A DNA stretch of 7,461 bases from Desulfobacteraceae bacterium (GCA_029287875.1 JARFQH010000241.1:1-7461), one strand, 5' to 3'. Counted from the first letter of the stretch, positions 1 to 5,973 are shown. A program made the numbers and translations. Notes: a model not told the origin generated them from the sequence alone.

Positions 1-157
1 CGAGCTGGTCGGTGACGGCGGCGACGTTCCGTTTTTCCGGTTCATAACCGGTCAGAAAATGAATGCCGAAAACAGGATAGCCTTGGGTTTTCAACAGGGC
101 AGCCGCCATCAGGGAATCCACCCCTCCGCTGACGGCGACCGCAATCAGCGGCTTCAT
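1..157 (-). CDS. MnmA-like tRNA 2-thiouridylase, N-terminal part (runs off the left edge)
   Basis: Only the first 52 codons are visible. They begin MKPLIAVAVSGGVDS. The SGGVDS motif (residues 10-15) is the PP-loop that binds ATP in the N-type ATP pyrophosphatase family. The following helix and strand (LMAAALLKTQGYPVFGIHF) match the start of MnmA/TrmU enzymes, which adenylate tRNA U34 and replace its O2 with sulfur in the cytoplasm. After strand 2 the sequence reads TGYE rather than the usual MK-W-D pattern of classical MnmA, so it may belong to a divergent MnmA-like subfamily or to another PP-loop sulfurtransferase. Its ATG overlaps the stop of the upstream ferredoxin gene (ATGA), which implies translational coupling and a shared mRNA. 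The catalytic cysteines and tRNA-binding region lie outside the window, so the exact substrate cannot be settled. Confidence 0.8.
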   Translation of the reverse strand, partial: MKPLIAVAVSGGVDSLMAAALLKTQGYPVFGIHFLTGYEPEKRNVAAVTDQL

Positions 158-582
158 TCGAAAAAGGTCTGATTGATGGAGTGGACTTCCATCGCCCGGG
201 TCGGGCAGGCCGGAACGCAGAGTTCACAGACACTGCATTTCTTCTGATTGAACCGCACCGTCATGCGCGGCCTCTGGATGGAAAGGGCGCCGGTGGGGCA
301 AACGGCGGTACAGGCCCCGCAGTGGGTGCACTTGATCTTGTCGCGCTGGACCTCCTGAGAGGCGTAGTCCACCTGGACTCCCTGGTCTTTGAGGTACCGC
401 ACGCCTTCTTTGAACTTTTTTTTGTCGCCCGACAACTCGAGCACCATGACGCCTTCCTTGCGGGGCAGTACCGCGGCGTTCAGGATGTTGAATGTCAGGT
501 CGTAGTCTCTGGTGAGGTAACAGACGATCGGTTTCTGAGCGACTAGCGCCGGAAATCGCAAAATGAGAATCCTGGAATACAC
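154..582 (-). CDS. NIL-domain 2x[4Fe-4S] ferredoxin
   Basis: The protein has 142 residues. Residues 1-75 resemble the NIL domain (a ferredoxin-fold, ACT-like module also found at the C-terminus of the methionine transporter ATPase MetN). Residues 85-96 and 116-127 are two classical CxxCxxCxxxCP motifs (C85, C88, C91, C95; C116, C119, C122, C126), which should hold two [4Fe-4S] clusters. There is no signal peptide, so it should be cytoplasmic. NIL-ferredoxins are known partners of reductive sulfur-transfer enzymes, for example in homocysteine synthesis from aspartate semialdehyde in methanogens. The 4-bp overlap with the PP-loop tRNA thiolase gene suggests a similar electron or sulfur-relay role here. 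The GTG at 580-582 is preferred because GGAGG (588-592) sits 5 nt upstream. The longer in-frame ATG at 652-654 would fall inside the -35 box of the promoter. Confidence 0.88.
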   Translation of the reverse strand: MYSRILILRFPALVAQKPIVCYLTRDYDLTFNILNAAVLPRKEGVMVLELSGDKKKFKEGVRYLKDQGVQVDYASQEVQRDKIKCTHCGACTAVCPTGALSIQRPRMTVRFNQKKCSVCELCVPACPTRAMEVHSINQTFFE

Positions 583-587
583 ATTAA

Positions 588-592
588 CCTCC
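588..592 (-). promoter_or_regulatory. Ribosome binding site fixing a GTG start
   Basis: GGAGG on the minus strand lies 5 nt (TTAAT) before GTG at 582-580. An overlapping ATG is out of frame. This site sets the ferredoxin start at GTG rather than at the distant in-frame ATG. Confidence 0.8.
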
Positions 593-625
593 GGTAACCT
601 CTTTATTTTTTTAGGTCGAAAGGAT

Positions 626-654
626 ACAATAGAAACAAACAGAAGCGGTGTCAA
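626..654 (-). promoter_or_regulatory. Sigma70-type promoter of the ferredoxin/thiolase operon
   Basis: Minus-strand TTGACA (649-654), an exact 17-nt spacer, then TATTGT (626-631). Transcription should start near 619, giving a leader of about 37 nt before the GTG. The -35 box matches consensus fully and the -10 has 4 of 6. A plus-strand TACAAT (625-630) overlaps this -10, but it has no convincing -35. Confidence 0.75.
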
Positions 655-714
655 CAGCTGCTAAAAACCGCAGGCACTGCTTCAGTACAGCATCCGGGAA
701 CCCGGGGACCATCG

Positions 715-2868
715 ATGAACCTGTTTGCTTACCGCACCACCGGCCTTCTGATCAAGACGATAACCGAGCTATCAAAGGCGAAGGTCAAACTCTACGGCAT
801 CGAAAACATACCCAGCGGATCAGTTATTTTCGTCCTCAATCACTTTACCCGCATGGAAACCTTTTTGATGCCCTACGTGATTTTCAAACTCACGCAAGTG
901 CCGGTCTGGTCCCTGGCAAGCTATGAATTCTTCAAGGGCGCCTTCGGGGCCTATTTGGACAAAGTCGGGGCGGTGTCGACCCGCAATCCGGAGCGCGATC
1001 TTCTGATTGTTAAGACCCTTCTCAACGGTGAGGCCAACTGGATCATTTTTCCGGAAGGCCGGATGGTCAAAAACAAAAAGATCATCGAAAAAGGGCGTTT
1101 CATGATCTCTTACGCCGGTGGGAAACGCCCGCCCCACACCGGGGCGGCTTTGCTGGCGCTGCGCGCCGAATTCTACCGCCAGCGGATTATACGGCTGTTG
1201 GAAAAAGATCCCGAGGAGGCGCACCGCCTGCTGGAGCAATTCAAGATCGAGGACGCCGGGCCGCTCACAAGCCGAAACACCTGGATCGTGCCGGTCTGCC
1301 TGACCTACTTTCCGATCCGGGCCCGCGAGAACACCCTCAGCTCCTTGGCCACGCACCTGGTGGACGACATATCGGACCGCCTGGTGGAAGAGATCATGAC
1401 CGAAGGAACGATGCTCCTATCCGGGGTCGATCTCGACATCCGCTTCGGAGAGCCGATCAAGATTGATGAATGCCTGTCGTGCCGGTCGATCGAGCGCGGC
1501 ATCGGTTCAAAGCAGCGGCTGCAGTTCGACGACCCGCTGCCGCTCCAGCGTCTTATGCACAAGGAGGCGCTGAAAATCATGCAGCGCTACATGGCCGCCA
1601 TCTACAGCATGACGTCCGTCAATCACGATCACCTTTTCGCTTCGCTGCTCAGATTTTCCCCTCACAAGAAGTTCGAGGAGCACGCGCTGCGGCGTAAACT
1701 GTTTTTGTTGACGGGTGCCGTTCGGGAGGTCAAGAACCTCTACCTGCATCAGAACCTCCAGGACGATCAGGTACACCTGCTGACCGACGACCGCTACGGC
1801 CGGGTGAGCGACTTTTTGTCGGTTGCCATCGAAAAAGGGATACTAAAGCGCGAGGGCCCCTACCTGATAAAGGACCGCTCCAAATTTTCCTCGCCCTACG
1901 ATTTTCACCGGGCGCGCATCGACAATCCGGTCGAAGTGATGGCCAACGCCGTCGAACCGTTGACGGCGTTGCAACGCATCGTGCGTTGGACTGCCTGGCT
2001 GCCCGATTTTTGGGTCCGGCGCAAAGTGGCGGCCACGCTGCAACGTCGCGCATACAGTGAGTTCGACGAGGATTACCGGCAGTTCTTCATCGAAGGGGAA
2101 TCTAAGAAAAAGGAGGTCGGAAGTCCGTTTCTGATCCGCGGCAGCTTCCGCCGGATGGGAGTGGTCCTCGTTCATGGATACATGGCGGCCCCCCTGGAAA
2201 TGAAAGAACTGGCTGAATATCTGGCGCGCAAGGGTTTGTGGGTCTACGTCCCGCGTGTCAAAGGCCACGGCACTTCTCCCGAAGACTTGGCTCAAACCCG
2301 CTACCCGGCCTGGGTGGAAACGGTCGATCGCGCGTATGCATTAATGCGCAGCCTGTGCCGACGGGTGGTTGTCGGCGGGTTTTCCAACGGCGCCGGACTG
2401 ACGCTTGATCTGGCTGCGCGGGTCGCTGATGCGGCCGGCGTGTTTGCCGTTTCGCCGCCGCTGCGGCTGCAGGACTTTTCGACGCGCCTGGTACCGGCCG
2501 TGGACGTTTGGAACCGCTTGATGAAAAAAGTCAGGCTGGGCGATGCCCAGGTGGAATTCGTGGAAAATCATCCGGAGAACCCCCATATCAACTATCTGCG
2601 TAACCCGATTGCCGGCGTGCGAGAACTGGAACGCTTTATGGGCGCCCTGGAACCCAAACTGGGCGCGATAAAGGTGCCGGCTCTGGTTATCCAGGGCCAG
2701 GGAGACCCGGTGGTCAATCCGAAGGGGTCGGTCAGGGTCTTCCAGCGCCTGGGGGCGGAGGATAAAACTTATGTGCTTTTCAGTTTCAACCGCCACGGAA
2801 TCGTGCGCGGTGAGGGTGCCGAACGGGTCCACCGCGCTATCTGGGAATTCATCGAAAGATTAAATTGA
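715..2868 (+). CDS. Fusion: PlsC-like acyltransferase + alpha/beta hydrolase
   Basis: The 717-residue protein has two enzymatic halves. Residues about 25-250 form an LPLAT/PlsC-type acyltransferase. The block NHFTRME (42-48) is motif I but reads HX4E (H43, E48) instead of the usual HX4D. FPEGR (112-116) is motif III and IVPVCLTY (191-198) fits motif IV. Such enzymes move acyl chains onto lysophospholipid-like acceptors at the inner membrane face. Residues about 265-465 are a linker region I do not recognise. Residues about 480-717 are an Est30/lysophospholipase-like alpha/beta hydrolase: VVLVHGY (483-489), nucleophile elbow GFSNG (S557), GQGDP (D664) and RHG (H694) supply a complete triad. 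No signal peptide or clear transmembrane helix is visible. The ATG has only a weak GGGGA (704-708) 6 nt upstream. The domain assignments are firm; the joint role (acyl exchange or lipid remodelling) is inferred. Confidence 0.88.
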   Translation: MNLFAYRTTGLLIKTITELSKAKVKLYGIENIPSGSVIFVLNHFTRMETFLMPYVIFKLTQVPVWSLASYEFFKGAFGAYLDKVGAVSTRNPERDLLIVKTLLNGEANWIIFPEGRMVKNKKIIEKGRFMISYAGGKRPPHTGAALLALRAEFYRQRIIRLLEKDPEEAHRLLEQFKIEDAGPLTSRNTWIVPVCLTYFPIRARENTLSSLATHLVDDISDRLVEEIMTEGTMLLSGVDLDIRFGEPIKIDECLSCRSIERGIGSKQRLQFDDPLPLQRLMHKEALKIMQRYMAAIYSMTSVNHDHLFASLLRFSPHKKFEEHALRRKLFLLTGAVREVKNLYLHQNLQDDQVHLLTDDRYGRVSDFLSVAIEKGILKREGPYLIKDRSKFSSPYDFHRARIDNPVEVMANAVEPLTALQRIVRWTAWLPDFWVRRKVAATLQRRAYSEFDEDYRQFFIEGESKKKEVGSPFLIRGSFRRMGVVLVHGYMAAPLEMKELAEYLARKGLWVYVPRVKGHGTSPEDLAQTRYPAWVETVDRAYALMRSLCRRVVVGGFSNGAGLTLDLAARVADAAGVFAVSPPLRLQDFSTRLVPAVDVWNRLMKKVRLGDAQVEFVENHPENPHINYLRNPIAGVRELERFMGALEPKLGAIKVPALVIQGQGDPVVNPKGSVRVFQRLGAEDKTYVLFSFNRHGIVRGEGAERVHRAIWEFIERLN

Positions 2869-2890
2869 GGGAATCGGGTAAAAATAATTC

Positions 2891-2918
2891 TTGACATGAT
2901 ACGCTGTGGTATTATTTT
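2891..2918 (+). promoter_or_regulatory. Sigma70-type promoter for a leader or small RNA
   Basis: TTGACA (2891-2896), a 16-nt spacer, then TATTTT (2913-2918) within an AT-rich stretch. Transcription would start about 2924-2926, exactly where the first hairpin of the downstream RNA begins. It can drive either a stand-alone small RNA or the selenoprotein-protease operon. Confidence 0.65.
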
Positions 2919-2924
2919 TTATTA

Positions 2925-3034
2925 TGCAGCGCCAGCTGCTAAAGAGGTTAGGTGATTTTATAACAACCATAACCCCTTTTCTCTTTCCTCTGTTCGAGGG
3001 GAGGCATCTTCCCCAATGCCTCCCCTTTCTTTTT
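2925..3034 (+). ncRNA. Structured small RNA or attenuator leader (candidate)
   Basis: About 110 nt lie between a good promoter and an intrinsic terminator. Three hairpins can be drawn by eye. The first is GCAGC/GCTGC (2926-2930 with 2935-2939, loop GCCA). The second is AAAGAGGTTA (2941-2950) with TAACCCCTTT (2970-2979), containing one A-C mismatch. The third is the terminator at 2998-3025. The pyrimidine-rich stretch 2973-2990 can instead pair with the purines 2996-3004 that form the terminator's left arm (for example CCCCT 2973-2977 with AGGGG 2997-3001, or CCTC with GAGG). That would be an antiterminator, so the region could be a switch for the operon starting at 3077. I do not recognise a known riboswitch or sRNA family. 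An independent sRNA is equally possible. Confidence 0.45.
2998..3034 (+). terminator. Intrinsic (Rho-independent) terminator
   Basis: A perfect 10-bp stem, GGGGAGGCAT (2998-3007) with ATGCCTCCCC (3016-3025), has an 8-nt loop and is followed by TTTCTTTTT (3026-3034). It would end transcripts from the acyltransferase gene and from the 2891 promoter, 42 nt before the selenoprotein start. Confidence 0.88.
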
Positions 3035-3067
3035 GGGCGAAGGATGGAAACTAAGTCAACTATCTGT

Positions 3068-3072
3068 GGAGG
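3068..3072 (+). promoter_or_regulatory. Ribosome binding site of the selenoprotein gene
   Basis: GGAGG lies 4 nt (CACC) before ATG 3077. This supports initiation upstream of the TGA, so that the codons before the TGA are translated. No comparable site precedes the GTG at 3182 where a frame downstream of the TGA could start. Confidence 0.75.
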
Positions 3073-3076
3073 CACC

Positions 3077-3712
3077 ATGACCTCACTCGTCCGGCTTGAG
3101 ATTTTTTCTGATTTTATCTGACCCTGGTGCTATTTCATTACCGGGCGTATTGAAAAGATTCAAACAACTTATGCCGTCGAGGTGGAATGGATTGCCTTTC
3201 CGCTCCATCCCGAAACCCCTGACAAGGGCCGTAGCCTCGAAGAGCTTTTTGCCGGTCGTCCGATTGACGTGCCGGAGATGATGAGGCATCTGCGGCAGAC
3301 AGCCGCAGAGCTGGGACTTCCATTCGGCGACCGCACCATGACCTACAACAGTCGCCTGGCGCAGGAATTGGCCGGGTGGGCCGCCGATAAGGGCAGAGAG
3401 AATGATTTTCACCGGGCCGTGTTTCGAGCGTACTTTTCCGACGGCCTGAACATCGGCAATCCGGCTGTGTTGGTGAAACTGGCGGATGCTGCGGGTCTGC
3501 CGGGCGACGAGGCCCGGCAGGTCATTGAATCCAGAACTTACCGCCAAGCTGTGGATCGGGACTGGGACAGCGCCGTGCGCTTAGGAGTGACCGCCGTTCC
3601 AACCTTCATGATCCGCGGCAAAACGCTGGTCGGCGCTCAGCCGACGTCAGTGCTCGAAAGATTCCTGGAAGAAAACGGCGCGCGGCGCAACCCTTCACCC
3701 CTTGATCTTTAA
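3077..3712 (+). CDS. Selenocysteine-containing FrnE/DsbA-like oxidoreductase (in-frame TGA at 3119-3121)
   Basis: Read through TGA as selenocysteine, this is a 211-residue DsbA-superfamily (FrnE-like) thioredoxin-fold protein. Residues 6-14 (RLEIFSDFI) form strand 1. The active site is then U15-P-W-C18-Y, where the family normally has CPWC. The helical insertion follows (about 50-150), then the cis-proline loop GVTAVPTF (P175) and a C-terminal helix. The TGA replaces the attacking N-terminal cysteine of the CxxC motif, the position where selenium gives a catalytic gain. The same frame is open and family-like from ATG 3077 to TAA 3710-3712, apart from this codon. There is no signal peptide, so it should act in the cytoplasm as a thiol/disulfide reductase, oxidase or isomerase. 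It is the first gene of an apparent operon with the M48 and M55 peptidases. The alternative is a nonsense mutation hitting exactly the catalytic cysteine, which is less likely given the hairpin downstream and the intact remainder. The native substrate is unknown. Confidence 0.87.
3119..3121 (+). other. UGA selenocysteine codon (Sec15)
   Basis: TGA sits between ATC (Ile14) and CCC-TGG-TGC (Pro-Trp-Cys), giving the redox motif UxxC. One base change would turn TGC or TGT (Cys) into TGA. Decoding requires SelA, SelB, SelC and SelD, whose genes are not in this window. Confidence 0.83.
3133..3155 (+). promoter_or_regulatory. Bacterial SECIS hairpin (candidate)
   Basis: Inside the coding sequence, TTTCA (3133-3137) pairs with TGAAA (3151-3155). 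After a U-U mismatch (3138/3150), TAC (3139-3141) pairs with GTA (3147-3149), closing the loop CGGGC (3142-3146). The loop starts 21 nt after the UGA and has G at its second position. This fits the usual bacterial SECIS pattern of an apical loop roughly 16-37 nt downstream with a guanine in the first two bases. SelB would bind this loop and deliver Sec-tRNA. A competing hairpin, CCTGGT/ACCGGG (3123-3128 with 3139-3144), lies closer to the UGA. The fold was drawn by eye and not energy-scored. Confidence 0.6.
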
Positions 3713-3731
3713 ACCCTGAACCTTAAACCCT
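3709..3731 (+). repeat. Short direct repeat TTAAACCCT x2
   Basis: TTAAACCCT occurs at 3709-3717 and 3723-3731 with GAACC between. The surrounding stretch 3688-3735 is a degenerate run of AACCCTT-like units, covering the stop codon of the selenoprotein and most of the 33-nt gap before the protease gene. It resembles the ACCTGAAACC units at the right end of the window. Confidence 0.5.
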
Positions 3732-3745
3732 TATCCTGATTCCCC

Positions 3746-5011
3746 ATGAACATCATCGGCACCATCATCCTGTTGGCTCTCCTGCTGGACCTGATCCTTA
3801 ACGCCGCCGCCGATTATCTGAATTTGAAGACGCTGAGACCGGATCTGCCGCAGGAGTTTCGGGGCCTCTACGATGAGGCGCGCTACCGTCGTTCCCAGGA
3901 TTATCTGAGAGTCAACACTCGTTTCGGCTGGGTCGTCTCCTCCTTGAATTTATTGTTGCTGCTTGTTTTCTGGTTCGGTGGTGGGTTTCCACTGCTGGAT
4001 AAATGGGTGCGGTCTTGGCATCTCGGGCCGGTGCCCTCGGGCTTGGCCTTCATCGGCATTCTGTCTCTGCTGGCCGCCATCGTTTCTTTGCCCTTCAGCA
4101 TCTATGCCACCTTCGTGATAGAGGAGCGGTTTGGTTTCAACCAAACCACCTGGTCCACCTTTGTCAAGGATAAACTCAAGGGACTGGCGCTGGCGCTTTT
4201 GCTCGGGGCACCGCTTATGGCCGGTGTGCTCGCTTTTTTCGAATATGCCGGATCCGGTGCCTGGCTTTACTGCTGGATGGCTGTCACGCTTTACATGCTG
4301 GTGGTGCAGTTTGTGGCACCGACATGGATCATGCCGCTCTTCAACCGGTTCAGCCCGCTGGGGGACGGGCCGCTGAAGCAGGCGATTTTTTCCTATGCCC
4401 GTTCGATTGATTTCCCACTCGATAACATATACGTCATGGACGGATCGCGGCGTTCCAGCAAATCGAACGCCTTTTTTACCGGGTTCGGTCGACACAAACG
4501 CATCGTTCTCTTCGACACCCTGATCGAAAGACACGGCGTTGAGGAGCTGGTGGCCGTGTTGGCGCACGAAATGGGCCACTACAAGAAAAAGCACATCCTT
4601 AAATCGCTTCTGCTGGGCGTCGCGCAATCCGGGCTGATGTTTTTTCTACTCTCGTTTTTCATCTCCGAGCCTGTTCTCTTCGAAGCCTTTTACATGCAGC
4701 AACCATCGGTTTACGCGGGGCTAGTTTTTTTCGCCTTGCTCTATGCGCCCCTCGACTTTCTAACGGGAATATTCATGCAGCTGTTCTCTCGCAAGAACGA
4801 GTTCGAAGCCGACCGTTTTGCGGCCGACACCACCTCGAATCCGAACGCGATGGCAACGGCCTTGAGAAAGCTGGCTGTCCACAACCTGACCAACCTGACG
4901 CCGCATCCCTTCTACGTGTTTCTGAACTATTCCCATCCACCTGTGCTGGAGCGGCTTCGGGCCATCGCGAACCGGGTTGTGCAAAGGGCGGCGCCGGTGC
5001 CGGAGTCATGA
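3746..5011 (+). CDS. M48 family zinc metalloprotease, Ste24/CAAX-protease type
   Basis: The 421-residue length is typical of Ste24-type peptidases. HEMGH (274-278) is the HExxH zinc motif with catalytic E275. SRKNEFEAD (348-356) holds the third zinc ligand (E352 by comparison with the family's E-F-x-A-D motif). The C-terminal YSHPP-LERL block (395-403) is also a family hallmark. About seven hydrophobic segments (roughly 1-22, 62-84, 98-124, 146-166, 172-195, 286-306, 322-346) match the seven-helix barrel, so it is an inner-membrane protease. Bacteria lack prenylated CAAX proteins, so a role in membrane-protein or peptide quality control is likelier. It starts 34 nt after the selenoprotein stop and overlaps the M55 gene by 4 bp. 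No Shine-Dalgarno sequence is visible before the ATG (CCTGATTCCCC), so translation may depend on coupling or on other initiation signals. Confidence 0.93.
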   Translation: MNIIGTIILLALLLDLILNAAADYLNLKTLRPDLPQEFRGLYDEARYRRSQDYLRVNTRFGWVVSSLNLLLLLVFWFGGGFPLLDKWVRSWHLGPVPSGLAFIGILSLLAAIVSLPFSIYATFVIEERFGFNQTTWSTFVKDKLKGLALALLLGAPLMAGVLAFFEYAGSGAWLYCWMAVTLYMLVVQFVAPTWIMPLFNRFSPLGDGPLKQAIFSYARSIDFPLDNIYVMDGSRRSSKSNAFFTGFGRHKRIVLFDTLIERHGVEELVAVLAHEMGHYKKKHILKSLLLGVAQSGLMFFLLSFFISEPVLFEAFYMQQPSVYAGLVFFALLYAPLDFLTGIFMQLFSRKNEFEADRFAADTTSNPNAMATALRKLAVHNLTNLTPHPFYVFLNYSHPPVLERLRAIANRVVQRAAPVPES

Positions 5012-5910
5012 TGACCATGTTCGATTCTGTCTTGATTATCGCCGACATCGAAGGCAGCTCCGGCTGCTGGAGCTACCGGGCATCCGCTTTTAAAACTCAC
5101 GAGTGGGTCGCGGCCTGTGTGGACATGACGCGCGATGTCGCTGCGGTGGTGCACGTCCTTTTGGACAACGGAGTGCAACGGGTCATCGTGAAGGACTTTC
5201 ACCGCACCGGCTTCAACCTCTTGCCCGAAATGATCGATTCCCGGGCGCGGGTCGTTCAGGGCTACAAGGTCGGTCCGGTGCCGGGAATTGGAGACCCGGG
5301 CTCAGCCGAGGCGGTGATCTTCTTAGGGATGCATGCCGCATCGGGTTCCAACGGGTTCATGGCCCACACGCTGACATCGCGGATTCGGGGCCTGGAGGTG
5401 AACGGAGAGCTTTTGCCGGAAGTGTACCTTTTCGCGGGATCCGTGGCGCCTTACGGAGTGCGGCCCATTTTTTTTTCCGGCTGTCCGGTTGCCTGCGACC
5501 AGGCACGGGACACCATTTCAGGTATTCACACGTATTCGATCGACAAGTCGGTCGGTCGGCAAGAGTTTGCTGTCGAGCCCTGGCGCCAAGGGCTTGCCCG
5601 GGCGGCAACTTCAGCGCTTCACGACGCCCAAACCGTCCCGTTCGAACCCCCGGGGCCTTTTCACACCAAGGTCACTCTGAGGGAGGGGGAGCTAGCGGCA
5701 CAAAAACTGGCCAGCCGTTGGGGGTTTCACCGGCAGGGGGCCGACATCATTCTGCACAACGCCCGCCTTGTCGATCTCTATCTCGACCTGATCCGCATCT
5801 GCTACCTGATCCCGATGGCCGAACGGGTGCTGCCGCTGGCTGTGGCGGCGTCCAATCTGAGAGGACGCGTCGGCCTGGCCTGGCTGCGTCGGCAGATTAA
5901 GAAACGGTGA
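5008..5910 (+). CDS. M55 family D-aminopeptidase, DppA-like
   Basis: The 300-residue protein carries every catalytic position of Bacillus DppA with identical spacing. D13 and E15 (in ADIEGSSG), H65 (in KDFHRTG), H109 (in LGMHA), nucleophile H120 (in MAHT) and E138 (in LPEVY) correspond to D8, E10, H60, H104, H115 and E133, a constant offset of 5. It should be a soluble di-zinc peptidase that removes D-amino acids from short peptides such as D-Ala-D-Ala, as in peptidoglycan-peptide recycling. The start overlaps the M48 stop (ATGA at 5008-5011). GGAG (5002-5005) is better spaced for the next in-frame ATG at 5011, which would remove one residue. It is the last gene of the operon. Its C-terminus ends in a basic RRQIKKR tail of unknown meaning. 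Confidence 0.92.
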   Translation: MMTMFDSVLIIADIEGSSGCWSYRASAFKTHEWVAACVDMTRDVAAVVHVLLDNGVQRVIVKDFHRTGFNLLPEMIDSRARVVQGYKVGPVPGIGDPGSAEAVIFLGMHAASGSNGFMAHTLTSRIRGLEVNGELLPEVYLFAGSVAPYGVRPIFFSGCPVACDQARDTISGIHTYSIDKSVGRQEFAVEPWRQGLARAATSALHDAQTVPFEPPGPFHTKVTLREGELAAQKLASRWGFHRQGADIILHNARLVDLYLDLIRICYLIPMAERVLPLAVAASNLRGRVGLAWLRRQIKKR

Positions 5911-5928
5911 CTAAAGGATTCAACGGAC

Positions 5929-5973
5929 GTCACACTGAATGGCCTGAGCCATCGTTAAGTGACAAATTTTCTC
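5929..5973 (+). terminator. Weak possible terminator after the peptidase operon
   Basis: GTCAC (5929-5933) pairs with GTGAC (5959-5963), enclosing ATGGC/GCCAT (5939-5943 with 5948-5952, loop CTGA). Unpaired bases separate the two stems, and AAATTTTCTC follows. The stems are short and the T run is poor, so this is only a tentative end for the plus-strand operon. Confidence 0.25.

Noticed and set aside
583..654. A 24-residue N-terminal extension of the ferredoxin from the ATG at 654.
   Set aside because: It would start inside the -35 element and upstream of the transcription start. GGAGG points to GTG 582.
694..705. CCGGG-AA-CCCGG hairpin hiding the acyltransferase ribosome site.
   Set aside because: The two-base loop forces the inner pair open and leaves only a 4-bp stem, too small to claim regulation.
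2924..3076. A longer N-terminus for the selenoprotein starting at ATG 2924 (the frame is open from there).
   Set aside because: There is no ribosome site before it, it coincides with the predicted transcript start, and it would translate through an intrinsic terminator. ATG 3077 has GGAGG 4 nt upstream and begins directly at the fold's first strand.
3182..3712. A separate 176-residue protein starting at GTG 3182.
   Set aside because: It lacks the thioredoxin-fold first strand and the redox motif and has no convincing ribosome site. The missing part lies in the same frame just upstream, across one TGA.
3950..4627. A 225-codon antisense frame in the M48 gene.
   Set aside because: It has low-complexity, His/Gln-rich composition and no motif. 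The sense frame has HEMGH and the Ste24 signatures.
5103..5900. A long second frame (265 codons) within the M55 peptidase gene.
   Set aside because: It is a GC-rich shadow frame with no recognisable domain. The overlapping frame has every M55 catalytic residue at exact spacing.
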